Below, piece after piece: positions 1 to 11,202 of a DNA stretch of 64,000 nt. Each line of letters starts with the position of its first letter. Positions within the stretch are counted from its first letter, which is position 1. Both the position numbers and the translations under genes were made by a program. This stretch comes from Lunularia cruciata (taxonomy: Eukaryota; Streptophyta; Marchantiopsida; Lunulariales; Lunulariaceae). The stretch is taken from assembly GCA_948567375.1 (NCBI GenBank), contig OX419762.1:8252001-8316000 (forward strand). The letters are read 5' to 3'. The notes under the pieces are model-generated. The model was not told the origin of the DNA and did not search any database. It saw only the letters and a program-made list of their open reading frames with translations.

Positions 1-217
1 TGAATCCGCTTGTCTGAACCTTCCTAACAAACTGGTTTGTGGGTGAGGTGCAAAGAAAGTGAAGAAAGGATCAAAATGAAGAGAATGGTTGTCCTTTTTG
101 GACACATCTAAATCTTCATCTAAATCTTTGTCCTCAAAGGATGAAAGGAATTGGTGCAAGGAGTGGAAGGGCCACTATTGCTAGTCAACAAGAAATACCC
201 TTAAGGAATCAATAGAG

Positions 218-700
218 TTGGGTACAAAGTTGGAGGAACTTGTCAAGGAGTTTGTGGATTTCAAGGTACAACTAGTTGGCAAAAGGGAAAGACATACATT
301 TCCTTTGTATGCTCACTCCAATATTTGGTGTATGACATGTGGAAAGACTGGCCATGCCAACATGGAGTGCATAATTAACCACACTTCCCCTTTAGTACAC
401 CAAGTAGAGTGGGCACTAGCATGGGACAAGTAGGCATACTATGACATGGAGGAGGTCTAAGTGTTCACAATACAAAATCTTCTCCCAAAGATGCTAGTAA
501 ACAAGGCTTATGCCATCCCTTGTTTTGCATCCATAGATTATACTCTTGACATGCCCTAATGAAGGATGATGCCACCAAGCAAGGTAATATGCCAAGTTTG
601 TGTTACAATTGTGGAGGTCAAGGACATTGGACCCTCAATTGTCTTGAACCTTGTAGGCTATTACTCTACATCATGTTGTATGGAAACTACAAAAGGCAAG
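218..700 (+). pseudogene. Gag nucleocapsid remnant, two CCHC knuckles
   Basis: Two short frames carry retroviral-type zinc knuckles. The first (218-433) has CMTCGKTGHANMEC, a CX2CX4HX4C pattern. The second (559-759) has CYNCGGQGHWTLNC with the same spacing. In Gag these bind the element's RNA during particle assembly. The two lie in different frames about 300 bases apart, so the gene is broken. No capsid domain can be read with confidence upstream. Downstream, 1034-1291 encodes a stretch (ESDLMVKEVV.. and GGSSNILVVKVAPQVVV) that recurs almost unchanged on the minus strand at 5300-5420, tying this region to the inverted remnant there. Confidence 0.5.
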
Positions 701-1802
701 AGCATGTGCAAGCAACTATTCCCAACCATTGGTGCCAAAACCACCGGTACAATATGTGAGCATGCCTCCCAAATTAAGCAACAATACTCCATATTACCTT
801 TGAAGATCCTAAAGAAGGATACTTGTCCTTACCAAACCAAGAAGGTTGGCCTAACTTGGAAGTAAATCATGTAGACACCTAGTCTCATTGCAAAGAAGCT
901 ATATCCACCACAACTAATCCAAAAGCTGACAAGTCACCCAAACCAAAACAGAAGTGAGGATGCACTCAAATTTTTTTTAATCCAAAAAAGAGTCAAAGCT
1001 GTTAGCCAAGATCAAACAAAGGAAGAATCTGATGTGCTCAAAAGAGATGCAAAATGGGAAAGGGATGAGAGTGATTTGATGGTGAAAGAGGTTGTGTATT
1101 ATTCTCAAGGCTACAAGTATGGTGGATCTTCTAATATTCTAGTGGTAAAGGTTGCACCACAAGTAGTAGTTGTTAGTAGATTTTGCACTCTGGCAAACCC
1201 AGAGTGCAAAATAGAGATACATGTAATTATATTAATAGATGAATATAGGGTACCCATATTGCCTACTCTAGGCTACCCTCCCAATATCTAGGAGGAAGTG
1301 CATAACCTCTTTAACAAGGAACTCTAATAGAACTTGCAAATCACCACCAATGCAACAAATTTTACCAATGAAGATTGACATTCCATGCAACTATAGAGAA
1401 ATACTCATTTACCCCAGCCCCAAATTATTCCTTTTCCCCTTAGTACATTTTCATCCCCAAATGAGACAAAGATATTGGCTACTACAAAGATCATCAATGA
1501 TTTGTCATATTGAAACTTGGATGCCCTAAAAAAAGCCCTATAAAACATGCAATAGAGGAAAAATAATGTAGGGCCAGCTCATCACTAAGGATAAAAAAAT
1601 ACGATATCATCACTAATTTGGGGTCCGCAATGGTGAACATGACATTAAAATAATTATGGGAGGACAATAAGCTATACAAAAATAGCTAGCCTTGGCCCTT
1701 TGGTGAGTACAACATAGGCAACAATCCAACCTCCTTGCCATCTATAGGATAGAACTAGAAGTAGAAATAGAAACCAATGGTTGCATAATTCCCCTAGTGC
1801 CT

Positions 1803-2049
1803 ATTGATTGGAGGTCAGGTGCCAATGTTATAATGGGGGAGATGCCCTACAACTTACGTTTCATGACCTTCAAGCCCATCCCACAAATACTTTGGTTTGC
1901 TGATCAAATGAGATGGTGATCCTTGGGAATGTTGACCAATGTTTCTATTACCATTGATGGAGTAACCTTCTACCTTGACTACTTTGTCCTCCATCCTATA
2001 CTCATAGATCGGCCCTGGCTATATGGTGACCAGGTGAAACTTGATTGGT
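1803..2049 (+). pseudogene. Retropepsin-like protease remnant of element D
   Basis: The plus-strand frame starting at 1803 reads IDWRSGANVIMGEMP near its start and ILIDRPWLYGDQVKLDW at its end. These match the catalytic (D-x-G) region and the ILGRPW-type closing motif of plant Ty3/gypsy proteases. Asp at 1806-1808 would be the catalytic residue, but the following DSG/DTG motif has become DWRSG. One in-frame TGA interrupts the middle. Family assignment rests on the pairing of the two motifs about 75 residues apart. Confidence 0.5.
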
Positions 2050-3559
2050 AGTAGCACAAAATGAAGTTTTAGGACACCAATTTGAAGCAACCACAATCTA
2101 TGATAGTATGTTGGAAAAAAGTCACACACCTAGGAAAGACCCTTTCCCTAGAGGAAGAGTATACTAACAATCAACAAATGATGATTTGAAAAACCTCAAC
2201 AAAGATGTTGTTAACTACTTTGCTACAAAATAACAAAGTAGTCATGATCACTTTATCAAAGTGTCACAATAATAATTTAGCACTACTGGGAGTAAGCTTG
2301 GTGAGTCATGTGGAAGGTATCATTAACCCCAATGACTATCAAGACATGGTGATTGATGTGGAAGCATGGATGGTGCATGTCAACAACAATATTGTCTAAA
2401 CTCAAAGTATTTGTTAGTAGTGAAAGATGAAATTGACTAGTCCTTGTAGGCCAAAATTATTTTCCCTATACTCAAAGAAAATGGGTATCCCCCATCAATG
2501 AAGAAGATGTTAAAATTTAGGTATGACAAGAATTCTAGAAGCTCAATGCTGCAATATGAAAAGATCATCACCCATTGCTCTTCATTGACCCTATCCTAGA
2601 CTATGTATTGGGCATGCATGTTACAACTTCCTCGATGGATTTTTTAGGCACAATCAAGTCAACATCATAGAAGAAGATACAAACAAAAACACTTTCACCA
2701 TTGACTGGTGCACCTATGCTTACAACCATTTTTGTGAAGTTTAGTTTCCAACTACTAGAAGACCGGTATCCTTGATGAATAGACCAAGGTCTATTTGGAT
2801 ATAACTGCTAATTTGGATTGGATTGCTTCTCAACACTCATTATTCTGATGCAAATGTTCAAAAAAACACTAGAATATCCATATTTGACATATTTATTATA
2901 CTTGAGATAAACTCAAAGAATTTACAAAGTATTGTACTTGTCATTTCTATATGAAATATATTGTCCACTTCCATAGATCATAATTATCTTAAATTCCTTT
3001 ACGTGCACCTATTCTTTCCTTTGACTTTCATGCCATCTATCTCAATCCATAGTCTCTAATCCAAGAATCCTGATCAACACAATCAGAAGCTCCTCCATTG
3101 TAAAAACCCATAATATTCCAACAATTATCATGTGAAATTCTTCCTCAACAACTTAACTTCTTGAAAATGCTCCTAGAGAAAATTCAAGAACCACCACTAT
3201 CGACAACCAAATGCAAGCTAGACCACTTTAAAATAAATGTCTCCAAGAAGTAACACAAGTGGTTGTGTAACCACCAAGTGACATGCAAGAAGATATGTAA
3301 GTACAAGAACCTCCCAAAATGGGAAGTTGGAGGAAAACAAGTATTGGAAAACCAAAGTTCAAGAAATAGTGAACTTCAAATAGTTGTAACTTCCTCTCAA
3401 CACTTCTGTTTTTGTTGATTTTGGTGTCCATGAAGCTCTTGAGAAGATGCTTTTGTTGAGATGAAGCATACCTTGTTTGGAAAATTAACCATGGAGAAAA
3501 CAAGCCCCAATGTGAATTGCGGGATTTGTATATGCTTGTAAATTGTGGGAATGGTATAC

Positions 3560-3780
3560 GTTTGTAAAAATTTTTGCCACTACCTACTCGGCTACAAATT
3601 TTTCGTCCATGTAGATCAGTATGCCATTAAATATTTGGTCAAGAAACCTGAATTTTTTTGGAGAATAGCTAGGTGGATGCCAATTTTACAAGAGTTTACC
3701 TACAGTGTGCAACTTTAAAAAGGAGTCCACCACAAAAATGCTGATTTTCTATCATGACTCAAAATGGAAGAGTAATGAGA
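3560..3780 (+). pseudogene. RNase H tail of element D
   Basis: The frame reads VDQYAIKYLVKKPEF, ARWMPILQEFTYSV and then HHKNADFLS. This matches the usual end of Ty3/gypsy RNase H: the DHxxLKYL motif (here with the first residues changed), the W-x-x-x-LQEF-Y-V motif and the final xxNxxADxLSR. One in-frame stop is present. It follows the protease remnant in the expected direction and supports a Ty3/gypsy origin for 1-4.9 kb. Confidence 0.55.
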
Positions 3781-3949
3781 AGTCCTTAATGATGATTTCC
3801 CTAATGAAGAAATCTTTCAAACTTCCACTAAACAACCTACAAGGTATGCCTAAGAGTATAGATACCTTTGTATAGGTTTAGACTAAACTAGTAGTGTTTA
3901 CCATAAGATGGGTCTCCACTAGTTGAAGTTGAACATTTTGTTTAGACTT

Positions 3950-4790
3950 GGAGGAGATAAAGTATTCCATAGGAGCCAGTATCACACAAAGTGGGAGGAG
4001 TCTTCCAAACACTCCACTTAGAGGACACTATGCACTCAAGAATACTATAAAGAAGATTCTAATGATAGACTATTGGTAGCTTGTAGTATCCATTTGTGCA
4101 TGTGTATGGTATTATGATATTTAGTTTGGTATTACAAGTACTTGAGAGAAAAAGAGATAAAGGATGGTTCTATATTAGTCATGATTAGCTAAAGTTAGTC
4201 ATAGTTAAGATAGAAGAGACCTTTATTTAGAGGAAGTGGAAAAGATAGCATCATTATTTTGGATTCTAGTGTGTTGACTTTGTATTATTTGTAGGTGTTT
4301 GGCTTTGAGGAAAGAGTTGAAAACTCTTGGACCCACAAGCCTTTTTGTTTTGGATTCTTTTATAGTCCAAGGATAGCCTATGTAAAGGATTCCTTGAATT
4401 AGTGTTTGGGTGAAGATAAAATTACATGCTTAGGAGAATATTCCCATGAATATGGATATTCTTTTAGCTTTTGACTTTATTTGACTTTTAGCTTAGTAAT
4501 TTGAGTTACTCCAACAATTAGTAACTTTGGTGCATAACTATTTCACAAGTATATAAACTAGGTATGAGGAGGTACTCATCATCCCTTTCATTTGCAACAA
4601 TCTCTTTCTCATTGAGTTCTATAGTGAGCAATATCTTGAGTCTTGGAGTGTTAGCCTTGAAGGATTATGATGGAGCTGGGGTTCTTTGCTTTCTTAGTCC
4701 ATAGTGAACTACCCTAGAATTACAACCCATTGTAATTCCAGTGTTGCTTTGAGATCAAGAAGTCCTCCATCCCCAAATTCTTGGAGTTTT
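3950..4790 (+). repeat. Possible 3' LTR of element D
   Basis: After the RNase H tail and an integrase-free gap there is a purine-rich tract (about 3949-3964) followed by non-coding sequence with a TATATAAA box at 4550-4557. A polypurine tract followed by a TATA-bearing non-coding block is what a 3' LTR looks like. No second copy is visible in the window, so neither end can be fixed. Low confidence. Confidence 0.25.
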
Positions 4791-4986
4791 TGTTATTGAT
4801 GGTGTTGAGGTGGGATGCTCATAATAGACATAGGATTATCCTTGCTAGGAGTAAATCTTTGAGAAGAGTGTACATTTTATGAAAAATGAGCTCTCTTCTT
4901 CTCTTGTGCCAAAAGCTCCAAATTAAGACCTTTTGAGTTTGAGCACTCTCCCTTCTCATACTTACTCTGAACCATATCTATGGATA

Positions 4987-5623
4987 CTATCTCCTTACCT
5001 TTGTTTGGATTAGGAGCCACTTGGGTTTCACCACCTCCCTCTTTCCCTCTTTTGGCTCCCTTAGAACCTCTTCCTCCATAAGTGAAGCAATTGTTTTCAA
5101 TGAAATTATTATTGATTGGTTTGTCTCTTCAATATGGATATTTTCCATAACTTCTATGCCCTCTTCCCTCATTTTGATCCACCTCTCTCTTCTCCTATAG
5201 TTGCACTACATTGATCTTGAGATCTATAAGTTGTTCTCTAATGGTTTGAAGTGGATCTTTTGGTAGAGGTGCAAGAACCAAAGCAACTACTACTTGTGGT
5301 GCAACCTTTACCACTAGAATATTAGAAGATCCACCATACTTGTAGCCTTGAGGATGATACACAACCTCTTTCACCACCAAATCACTCTCATCCCTTTCCA
5401 AACTCTCCTCCATACAAATTGTAATCTTGATAGTTTCAACCTTGGAAGAAGGTTTCTCATATCTCACCTTGCTTCTTATTTTTGATCTCAACCCTCTCAC
5501 AAAATTCTTGGTGAGCATGGCTACTATGCCAATCATAGGAGTCTCCACATCATCCCAACCTTTCCTCAACACTATGCAAAATCTAGACTCTAACTTCTCC
5601 ACTCTTTCTACATAGACTTTCAC
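4987..5623 (-). pseudogene. Gag-like remnant, inverted relative to element D
   Basis: The minus-strand frame 5623-5195 (142 codons) reads like the C-terminal half of a Ty3/gypsy capsid: KNFVRGLRSKIRSKVRYEKP then VETIKITICMEE, the usual FxxGLxxxI..V and A..A..xE pattern. Downstream it carries the same VVKEVVY..QGYKYGGSSN and VVKVAPQVVV strings found on the plus strand at 1080-1170. The next frame (5172-4987) is lysine- and glutamate-rich and unidentified. This is an inverted second copy of part of the same family, isolated from any pol gene. Confidence 0.45.
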
Positions 5624-6350
5624 TTTCTTTCCATCTTCCTTGTTTGAGGAAGATTACCTTGTTCATCAATCTCTCATAACTCTCATCTGGAAGAGTTTCT
5701 CAATGAGTGTTCAAGTCAGACTCTCCCAAGACTCTTCTTGCCCATCTCTCCTCTCTCTCTTTTGGTATTCTAACTCATATCATGTAAATTTTGCATCTTC
5801 AAGGAAATCCAATAATAATGAGGCCCACTCACTCTCCTCCTCTCATTGTTTCCTATGCAAGCTCTCTTGAAGTCTCTCACAAAGGCTTCCACATTTTCCT
5901 CATCCTTGCTAAAGAAAACCGGGAGTTTCCCCATCTTAGCTCCTCATTATCTTTCTCTTTTCTCTAAATTTTTTTCTCCTTTTCTTTCACTCTATAACTA
6001 ATAGAGTATGTATATTTCTAACACCATTTGAGAGTAATCCACCTTAGGGAATACAAAAGGTTAAGGTTGCTCCAAGATTTCTATATTAATATCAAATCCT
6101 AGAGTGCATAGTAATTGAACCCTCATGGATAGTTTATCCATAAGTTGATAGATTATCTCCATCACTAATCTTGAGAACAAGCTGATGAAGGTTATTTTAT
6201 TTCTATAGTTGTACTAAGAATCTCTCTAAGATCCTTCACCAAATTTCTCCAAAAGTGCTTTTACTCTACTATATTCGTGTCCTTTTTGAAGTCCTTCTAT
6301 TCTACAAACCTCACACAACTCCTTAGTCTTAGATCTTCTCCCTCCCAATC

Positions 6351-6554
6351 TTAGTGAAGAAGGTCCAACATGCAAACCCAAGTCTCCCTTTCCCTCAATC
6401 TCTTGCTCTCAAAGGTCAATGGACATGAACTTTCCATATGTCCCTTCTCTCCACATAAAAAGTACTCAAACTCACTCTTTCTTCCAAGTGGTATATGTTT
6501 TTGGATACTCTCAATACTCTCTTCAAATTCTATTCTAAACTCCTTTTTCCTCAA
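6351..6554 (-). pseudogene. Zinc-knuckle remnant
   Basis: A 67-codon minus-strand frame ends with FLCGEKGHMESSCP, a CCHC knuckle that has lost its first cysteine. It probably belongs to the same inverted Gag remnant as 4987-5623. The overlapping plus-strand frames (6370-6567, 6495-6770) have no recognisable motif and are taken as shadows. Confidence 0.35.
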
Positions 6555-7480
6555 TTTCTACTCTTGATGACCCTCCATTTTCCCAAGATGAGTCTGAACA
6601 CTCAAATATGCTTTTTGTGGCTCTCACACTCCTCATGCATGAGATCTCAACTCCACAGGATTGACCTCTCCTCACAATCCACTAAATTCTCTCAACTAGT
6701 ATATCATAATCCTTTGAAATTTTTCGAAATTAATAACAACTCCAAGGCATCCTCCCTTGAAAATTTTTAGATGTTTTCATCAAGCCATTTGGCATAATCA
6801 CCTTTCTATTCAACTTACATATTTCAGATTTGGTTTGAAAATCACCCCTCTCATTGTAAAAACTCACAATTTTTTGTACAATAATGATCTTTCTCTATTT
6901 CTTAAGCCAAAAGGTAGCATACCATACACTAAATTTTCTTGGAAATTTTTATAACAAGTCACTTAAAAATGAAGAAATTCCACTCTATACAATTTTCCAA
7001 AGAGTATGTAGTTGGGGGAGCAGTTTACCCTATCAACTTTCAAAATTTCTAGCTCAGTGCGTGTACTAGCTCTCATAATAATTTCAAGTGTGCTAAATGA
7101 AATATAACCCAAGCTATCATGTATTGAAATTTCAAATCCAGATCTCAAACTTGAGATTTTACTCAAAATCACAGTAATCTGCAAAATCTGCAATCCACCT
7201 TATATAATCTCTCCAAATCCTCTCATGTATACAAGATGTATAAAATTACCTCAAATACATCATAATGAACTAAAGGGTTTACAAACGGGTCTTGGTTCTC
7301 AAACATAAGTTCAACTCTCTCCTCCCCTAATGTTCTCTCCAAGTGAGCTCTCATAGCCTCCTTTGGTCTCATATAGAATTGTACACATAACATTATCTTG
7401 CCTTCTAGAGAGGTCCCAGAAATGGAACCAAAAATGTGAGTCAGCCTATCTCTCACTCAAGATGAACTCCTGATGGGGTA
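6555..7480. other. No recognisable feature
   Basis: AT-rich sequence with short frames on both strands, none with a motif I recognise. It lies between the inverted Gag remnant and element A and could hold element A's degraded Gag. Confidence 0.4.
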
Positions 7481-7605
7481 GTCACAAGGCTAACAACACA
7501 ATCAACCAACTAATTGCTTTGAATCCTACCTTGAGAAAGGAGCTTAGAGGTGGTTTGAGTTCTACAAGGAGCAAGAGGAAGAAGAAAGCAAAAGCTCCAG
7601 TATAA

Positions 7606-8067
7606 ATGAGAGTGGTGGATGCCAAACCAGCACCATGGGAGGCTTGTGAATATGCCTCCAAGATTGATGTGAGAATGAATGGTCACAACATCAAGGATGC
7701 ACTTGTTGATAGAGGATCTATAGTGAATGCCATATCAGAGAGGTTGATGAAGAAGTTAGATATGATACCCTCTAGACCTTCAACATTTGTGGTGAGCATG
7801 GAAAAAAAGCAACAAGTTCAACCAATTGGGATGATGGATAAAGTGGTGGTTTCAGTTATGGAAGTTCAAAATCTCATGACTTTCTACGTCTTGAAGGATT
7901 CAAACTATGGTTTGTTTCTTGGGAGACCATGGTTGAGATCAACATGCACAACTGATCGATGGCACAAAGGGTACTTGAGGATTGGGCCATCAAACCATAG
8001 AGTCTCAATTCCTATCACTAACACTATCAACACTTCACATTCAAATACACCATCTTATGATTATTGA
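7606..8067 (+). pseudogene. Aspartic protease of element A
   Basis: This 153-codon frame is a retropepsin of the plant Ty3/gypsy type. It reads NGHNIKDALVDRGSIVN, where the catalytic D-[ST]-G has become DRG, then a region for the flap, then YGLFLGRPWLRS, the ILGRPW closing motif. An in-frame stop precedes the ATG at 7606, and the residues before it (KKKAKAPV) are typical of the Gag-protease linker. The mutated active site and downstream stops make it inactive. The protease would cut the polyprotein during particle maturation. Confidence 0.7.
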
Positions 8068-8374
8068 GAATCAGATTCAAAAGAAGGAGCTTCAGGTGTG
8101 GACACAAGTATGAAAGAAGATACTTCTATGGAGGAGGATAAATAAATCTGATTTAGATGTGTATCCCTTGTGTGATATGGATTTTTCACCTAAGTCAAAG
8201 GTTTTGGAGGACCCAGATAAATCACCATTGACACTTGAGGAGATAGAGAGGAGGTTATCTACCCTCAAGTATGGTCTAAATGTTACCTAGGAGTAGAAGG
8301 TGAGATTTGAGGAGATTTTATGCAAGTTCATCCATGTGTTTGCTTTTAGTTACAAGGATTGAAAAAAAATCACC

Positions 8375-8803
8375 TTGGAGGAGCATAAGATTGAAGTGGA
8401 GTCATATGCAAGACCAATCTGCCAAAAGCAAGGGTACATTAGTCCACCAATATCTTTGGTTGTGAAGGAAGAGATTGATAAGCTCAAGACAGCTGGATTT
8501 ATCTTTGAGATGGAGAATTCAAAATGGATGTCTCCAATTGTGATTGTAAAGAAAAAGAATGGCAAGATTTGGGTATGTGTGGATTATAAGAAGCTCAATG
8601 CTATTACTAAGAAGAACTATTACCCTTTGCCATTCATTGATGAGATCTTGGAGGAGGTTATAGATCATGAGAGATATAGTTTTAGAGATAGTTATAGTGG
8701 GTATAACCAAACCAATATTGCACCAGAGCATCAACAACTCACCACATTCACTACAACTTGTAGGACATATGCTTTCAAGGTCATGCTTTTTGGGCTTTGC
8801 AAT
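8375..8803 (+). pseudogene. Element A reverse transcriptase, N-terminal part
   Basis: The frame shows the start of a Ty3/gypsy reverse transcriptase: EIDKLKTAGFI, SPIVIVKKKNGKIWVCVDYK, LNAITKKNYYPLPFIDEIL, then YSGYNQTNIAPEH, ending in FGLCN at the B1 insertion site (8803). One frame is kept from the RT start to the break. The first catalytic aspartate region (S..D.YSGY) is present. The remainder is found at 14453 and 24488, in the same orientation. Residues after 8803 in this frame belong to the B1 LTR. Confidence 0.8.
8799..8803. repeat. Left target-site duplication of B1 (GCAAT)
   Basis: Five bases GCAAT immediately before the TGTAACA start of the B1 5' LTR. The partner at 14453-14457 is ACAAT, one transition away. 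Confidence 0.85.
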
Positions 8804-8894
8804 TGTAACAATATGGCATTTAGCGACATAATTAGTAAGGCTAACAAAGTAGAGAATAAGTCAAATTAGCCTAGAATATCCCAAAAGCATCTAA

Positions 8895-9095
8895 GAAGCT
8901 TCTTGGGAAGCTTCCCAACTAGTTAACTTGCACTCCAAGGAGGTAGCTTCTAGAAGGAAACTTCTAAAAACTTCTAACTAGCTTAGCTTGCACGCCAAAT
9001 AGGCGGCTTCTAGAAGGAAGTTTCTTGAGAAGCTTCCAAGTTAACTTGGCTTGCACTCTAAGAAAGCGGTTCAAGGAAGCTTCTTGAGAAGCTTC
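8895..9095 (+). promoter_or_regulatory. Cluster of nine heat-shock-element-like dimers in U3
   Basis: Inverted pairs of the form GAA-2-TTC or TTC-2-GAA, the dimer unit of heat-shock elements, occur at 8895, 8907, 8948 (TTCTAGAA), 8957, 9008 (TTCTAGAA), 9017, 9029, 9076 and 9088. The last ends 21 bases before the TATA box. The array recurs in the other B-family LTRs, best conserved next to the TATA box. Known: heat-shock factors bind nGAAn units in alternating orientation, and ONSEN-type retrotransposons are heat-induced through such sites. Inferred: this family may respond to heat or related stress. The dimers are not perfect trimers, so binding strength is unknown. Confidence 0.5.
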
Positions 9096-9116
9096 TCAAG
9101 GGCCTTGTATGCTACC

Positions 9117-9124
9117 TATAAATA
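9117..9124 (+). promoter_or_regulatory. TATA box of B1 LTR
   Basis: TATAAATA, conserved in the other B-family LTRs (for example 55530-55537). It lies about 105 bases before the LTR end and just downstream of the GAA/TTC cluster, which is the expected position for the element's promoter. Confidence 0.7.
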
Positions 9125-9228
9125 CCAAAGCCAAAGCTCATGCTAGGCATTTGAGTTTTCCCTCCTTCAAGTGTCCCAATGTGAGTTTCCATTCTCCTAT
9201 TTCTCTCCTCGGTCTTGGTCTTTTACAT

Positions 9229-9240
9229 TGGTATCAGAGT
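9229..9240 (+). other. Primer-binding site (initiator tRNA-Met type)
   Basis: TGGTATCAGAGT begins two bases after the LTR end. It matches the usual plant initiator-Met primer-binding site TGGTATCAGAGC except the last base. It would prime minus-strand DNA synthesis. Confidence 0.85.
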
Positions 9241-9559
9241 GAGGTTGGAATGGATGGAATTTATGGACCACCAAATCCACTTCCGCCAAACCATTGGGAT
9301 TTCATGTCCAGATATTACCCAAGCATCATTCCACACAATTCATCACTTTGCGCTTTGGGTAGGATATTCTACATGTGATCACCGTGTTTGAGGAACCCTT
9401 GATACTTCCAATTGTAACTTATGGAGAACGGTGGATGTGTTGCATCTATGTGTTAATCAATTAGATAAAGTGGGAGTAGTGAGATAGAGTAGTAGCTATG
9501 GCAGCAATATCGGACGTTATCCTTGTGATGCAACAACAAATTGAGCACCTTACTTGATT

Positions 9560-10420
9560 GCTGGATGAACGAGATCAACAACAATGAGAACATATAGAGA
9601 GAGTGCCAATTCAAGATAAAGAAGATTGCATTTGATTTCCAAAACCCAAGGTGTTTGAAGGCAAGAATCTTCCCGGCATAGTGGAGAATTTTGTGTTTGA
9701 CTGTGAATGTTACTTTGAAGCCACCAATTTCAAGATGAACAGAAACACATTCTCTTGGCCTCTAGCCAATTAGATGGTGTGGCAAAACTTTGGTGGCACT
9801 TTTGAGTGGAGCGAGCTGAACAATAGATTGTTGCACCAATTTTGACATGGGTAGAGTTCAAGGATGCAATATTGGGTTGATTTCAAACTATAAATGCCAC
9901 TTGAGCCGCACGAGATAAATTGGCAGAGTTGAAGCAAGTTGGCTCAATAAGGAGCTACATCATACAATTTCAGAACATCATCATGCAGATTCCAGATATA
10001 CAAGAAGGTGAAGTTCTGGATCGATTTGTGCGGGGATTGAAGTCACAAACCAAATTGGAGGTGACTATGCGGGAACCACAAAATGTAGAAGAAGCAATGC
10101 AATTGGCTAAGCACTTTGATTCCTTGGTTGCGACAACTTGGTCTCGGCCTCGACCTACACAAGGCCTACCAGTACACTATACACGGGTGGAAGAATCGGC
10201 ACCAATGGAGATTGATGCTATCCAATAAAGACCACTTGGTATAGAAAATAGAGAAAGATTGCGACAAAATGGAGGTTGTTTTTATTATTACCAAGTTGGA
10301 CATCACATTGCTAATGCACACTTAAAAATAGGCGACCTCGAAAAGTTGCTTAAATGGAGATTGTGGAACAGAATGATCAAGGAAATGAGGAATTCCAATA
10401 GGAGATTTTGAGCTGCCTAT
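9560..10420 (+). pseudogene. B1 gag (capsid and degenerate zinc knuckle)
   Basis: The longest open piece (9920-10228) encodes the C-terminal capsid: LKQVGSIRSYIIQFQNIIMQ, EGEVLDRFVRGLKSQTKLEV and EAMQLAKHFDSL, the standard retrotransposon Gag signature. Upstream pieces with stops read PKPKVFEGKNLPG. The knuckle that follows (about 10270-10330) has lost most of its cysteines here (CFYYYQVGHHIANA), whereas the B4 copy keeps a full CX2CX4HX4C at 56689-56730. Gag would form the particle shell in the cytoplasm. Several stops make this copy inactive. Confidence 0.75.
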
Positions 10421-10468
10421 TAGGAGCTTGATTAGTTCCAATGGGATTGAAGGCTCAACTATGCAAGT

Positions 10469-10783
10469 TTGCTTCACTTGCCAGATACAATATCCAATCG
10501 GGGTTGTAGGATTTTGGTTGATTTTGGAAGTTCAAAGAATTGTATATTTATGCAAGTAGCAAAGGAATTGGGTATTCCTATCAAGCCAATGTTTAGAAGT
10601 AGTTTGATGATGGCGGATGGTAGAAAGGGTTCTTCATTCTACACCTTGCATCTTGTTACCTTCAAGATTGGGAAGGAGTATTTGGTGTGTATAATGTTTG
10701 TAGTGGCACCTCTACACTATGATATCATTTTGGGTCTACCTTGGCGTGAACATCATAAGGTTCAATTTGATTGGACCCGATGA
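10469..10783 (+). pseudogene. B1 aspartic protease
   Basis: A 104-codon frame with GCRILVDFGSSKNC, where the catalytic D-S-G-S of the family (seen as VDSGSSKN in the minus-strand copies) has become DFGS by one base, then a flap region and HYDIILGLPW at the end, the ILGxPW closing motif. Catalytic Asp is at about 10520-10522. The Ser-to-Phe change next to it and a stop right after the domain suggest it is inactive. Confidence 0.75.
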
Positions 10784-10870
10784 AAAATACAAGTACAACA
10801 CCAAGATAAGGAATTTCTGATTAGGTTCTCTGGCACCTCTGAGTAAGACACCTAAGAATAGTCAATCCCA

Positions 10871-11050
10871 AGATGGGAAGTTTGTCAAGAAGGTAGCCAT
10901 AGAGCAAATTTGGAAGGGGGATGAGTCCCAAGATGGGAAGTTTACCAGGAAGGCAACCATGGAGCAAGCTTGGAAGAGAGATGAGTTAGTGGAAGGGAAG
11001 TTTGCTAGTAAAGCAACCATAGAGCAAGCTTTGGAGGAAGATAAGGATGT
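10871..11050 (+). repeat. Three 60-bp (20-residue) tandem repeats between protease and RT
   Basis: Units start at 10871, 10931 and 10991, each encoding a version of DGKFxxKxxxEQxWKxDES, lysine/glutamate-rich and probably helical. The minus-strand copies near 37,140-37,318 and 41,690-41,840 also have three units, while B4 (about 57,258-57,365) has two. The period is exactly 20 codons, so unit number can change without breaking the frame. Function unknown; a flexible spacer between protease and polymerase is one possibility. Confidence 0.75.
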
Positions 11051-11202
11051 ATTCACGGTGTGGATCAAGCCGATTGTACAAGAACAATCTGAGGAGGGCC
11101 AAGAGCCTTATCAAGCAATGGTTGATTGGATAGTTCAAGAGTTTGCGGACGTGTTTTTGGATGATCTACTAAAGAGATTACACTCCAATTGAGGTATGCC
11201 CT

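Larger units (their letters stand above)
1..4890 (+). mobile_element. Decayed Ty3/gypsy retrotransposon (element D)
   Basis: A plus-strand series of short coding remnants follows Ty3/gypsy order: two CCHC knuckles (about 218-660), an aspartic-protease remnant (1803-2049), an RNase H tail (about 3560-3780) and a possible LTR with a TATA box. No long frame survives and stops and frameshifts are frequent. I could not recognise reverse transcriptase motifs between 2,400 and 3,500, so that part is either too diverged or deleted. The left boundary lies outside the window and the right one is approximate. The order of domains is seen in the sequence; assigning them to one element is inference. Confidence 0.5.
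8804..9227 (+). repeat. B1 5' LTR
   Basis: 424 bp, TGTAACA...TTTTACA. It contains a cluster of GAA/TTC dimers (8895-9095) and a TATA box (9117-9124), so U3 covers roughly the first 340 bases. It is followed at once by a tRNA-Met-type primer-binding site. The copy at 14026-14452 is clearly related along its length but visibly diverged. Confidence 0.9.
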
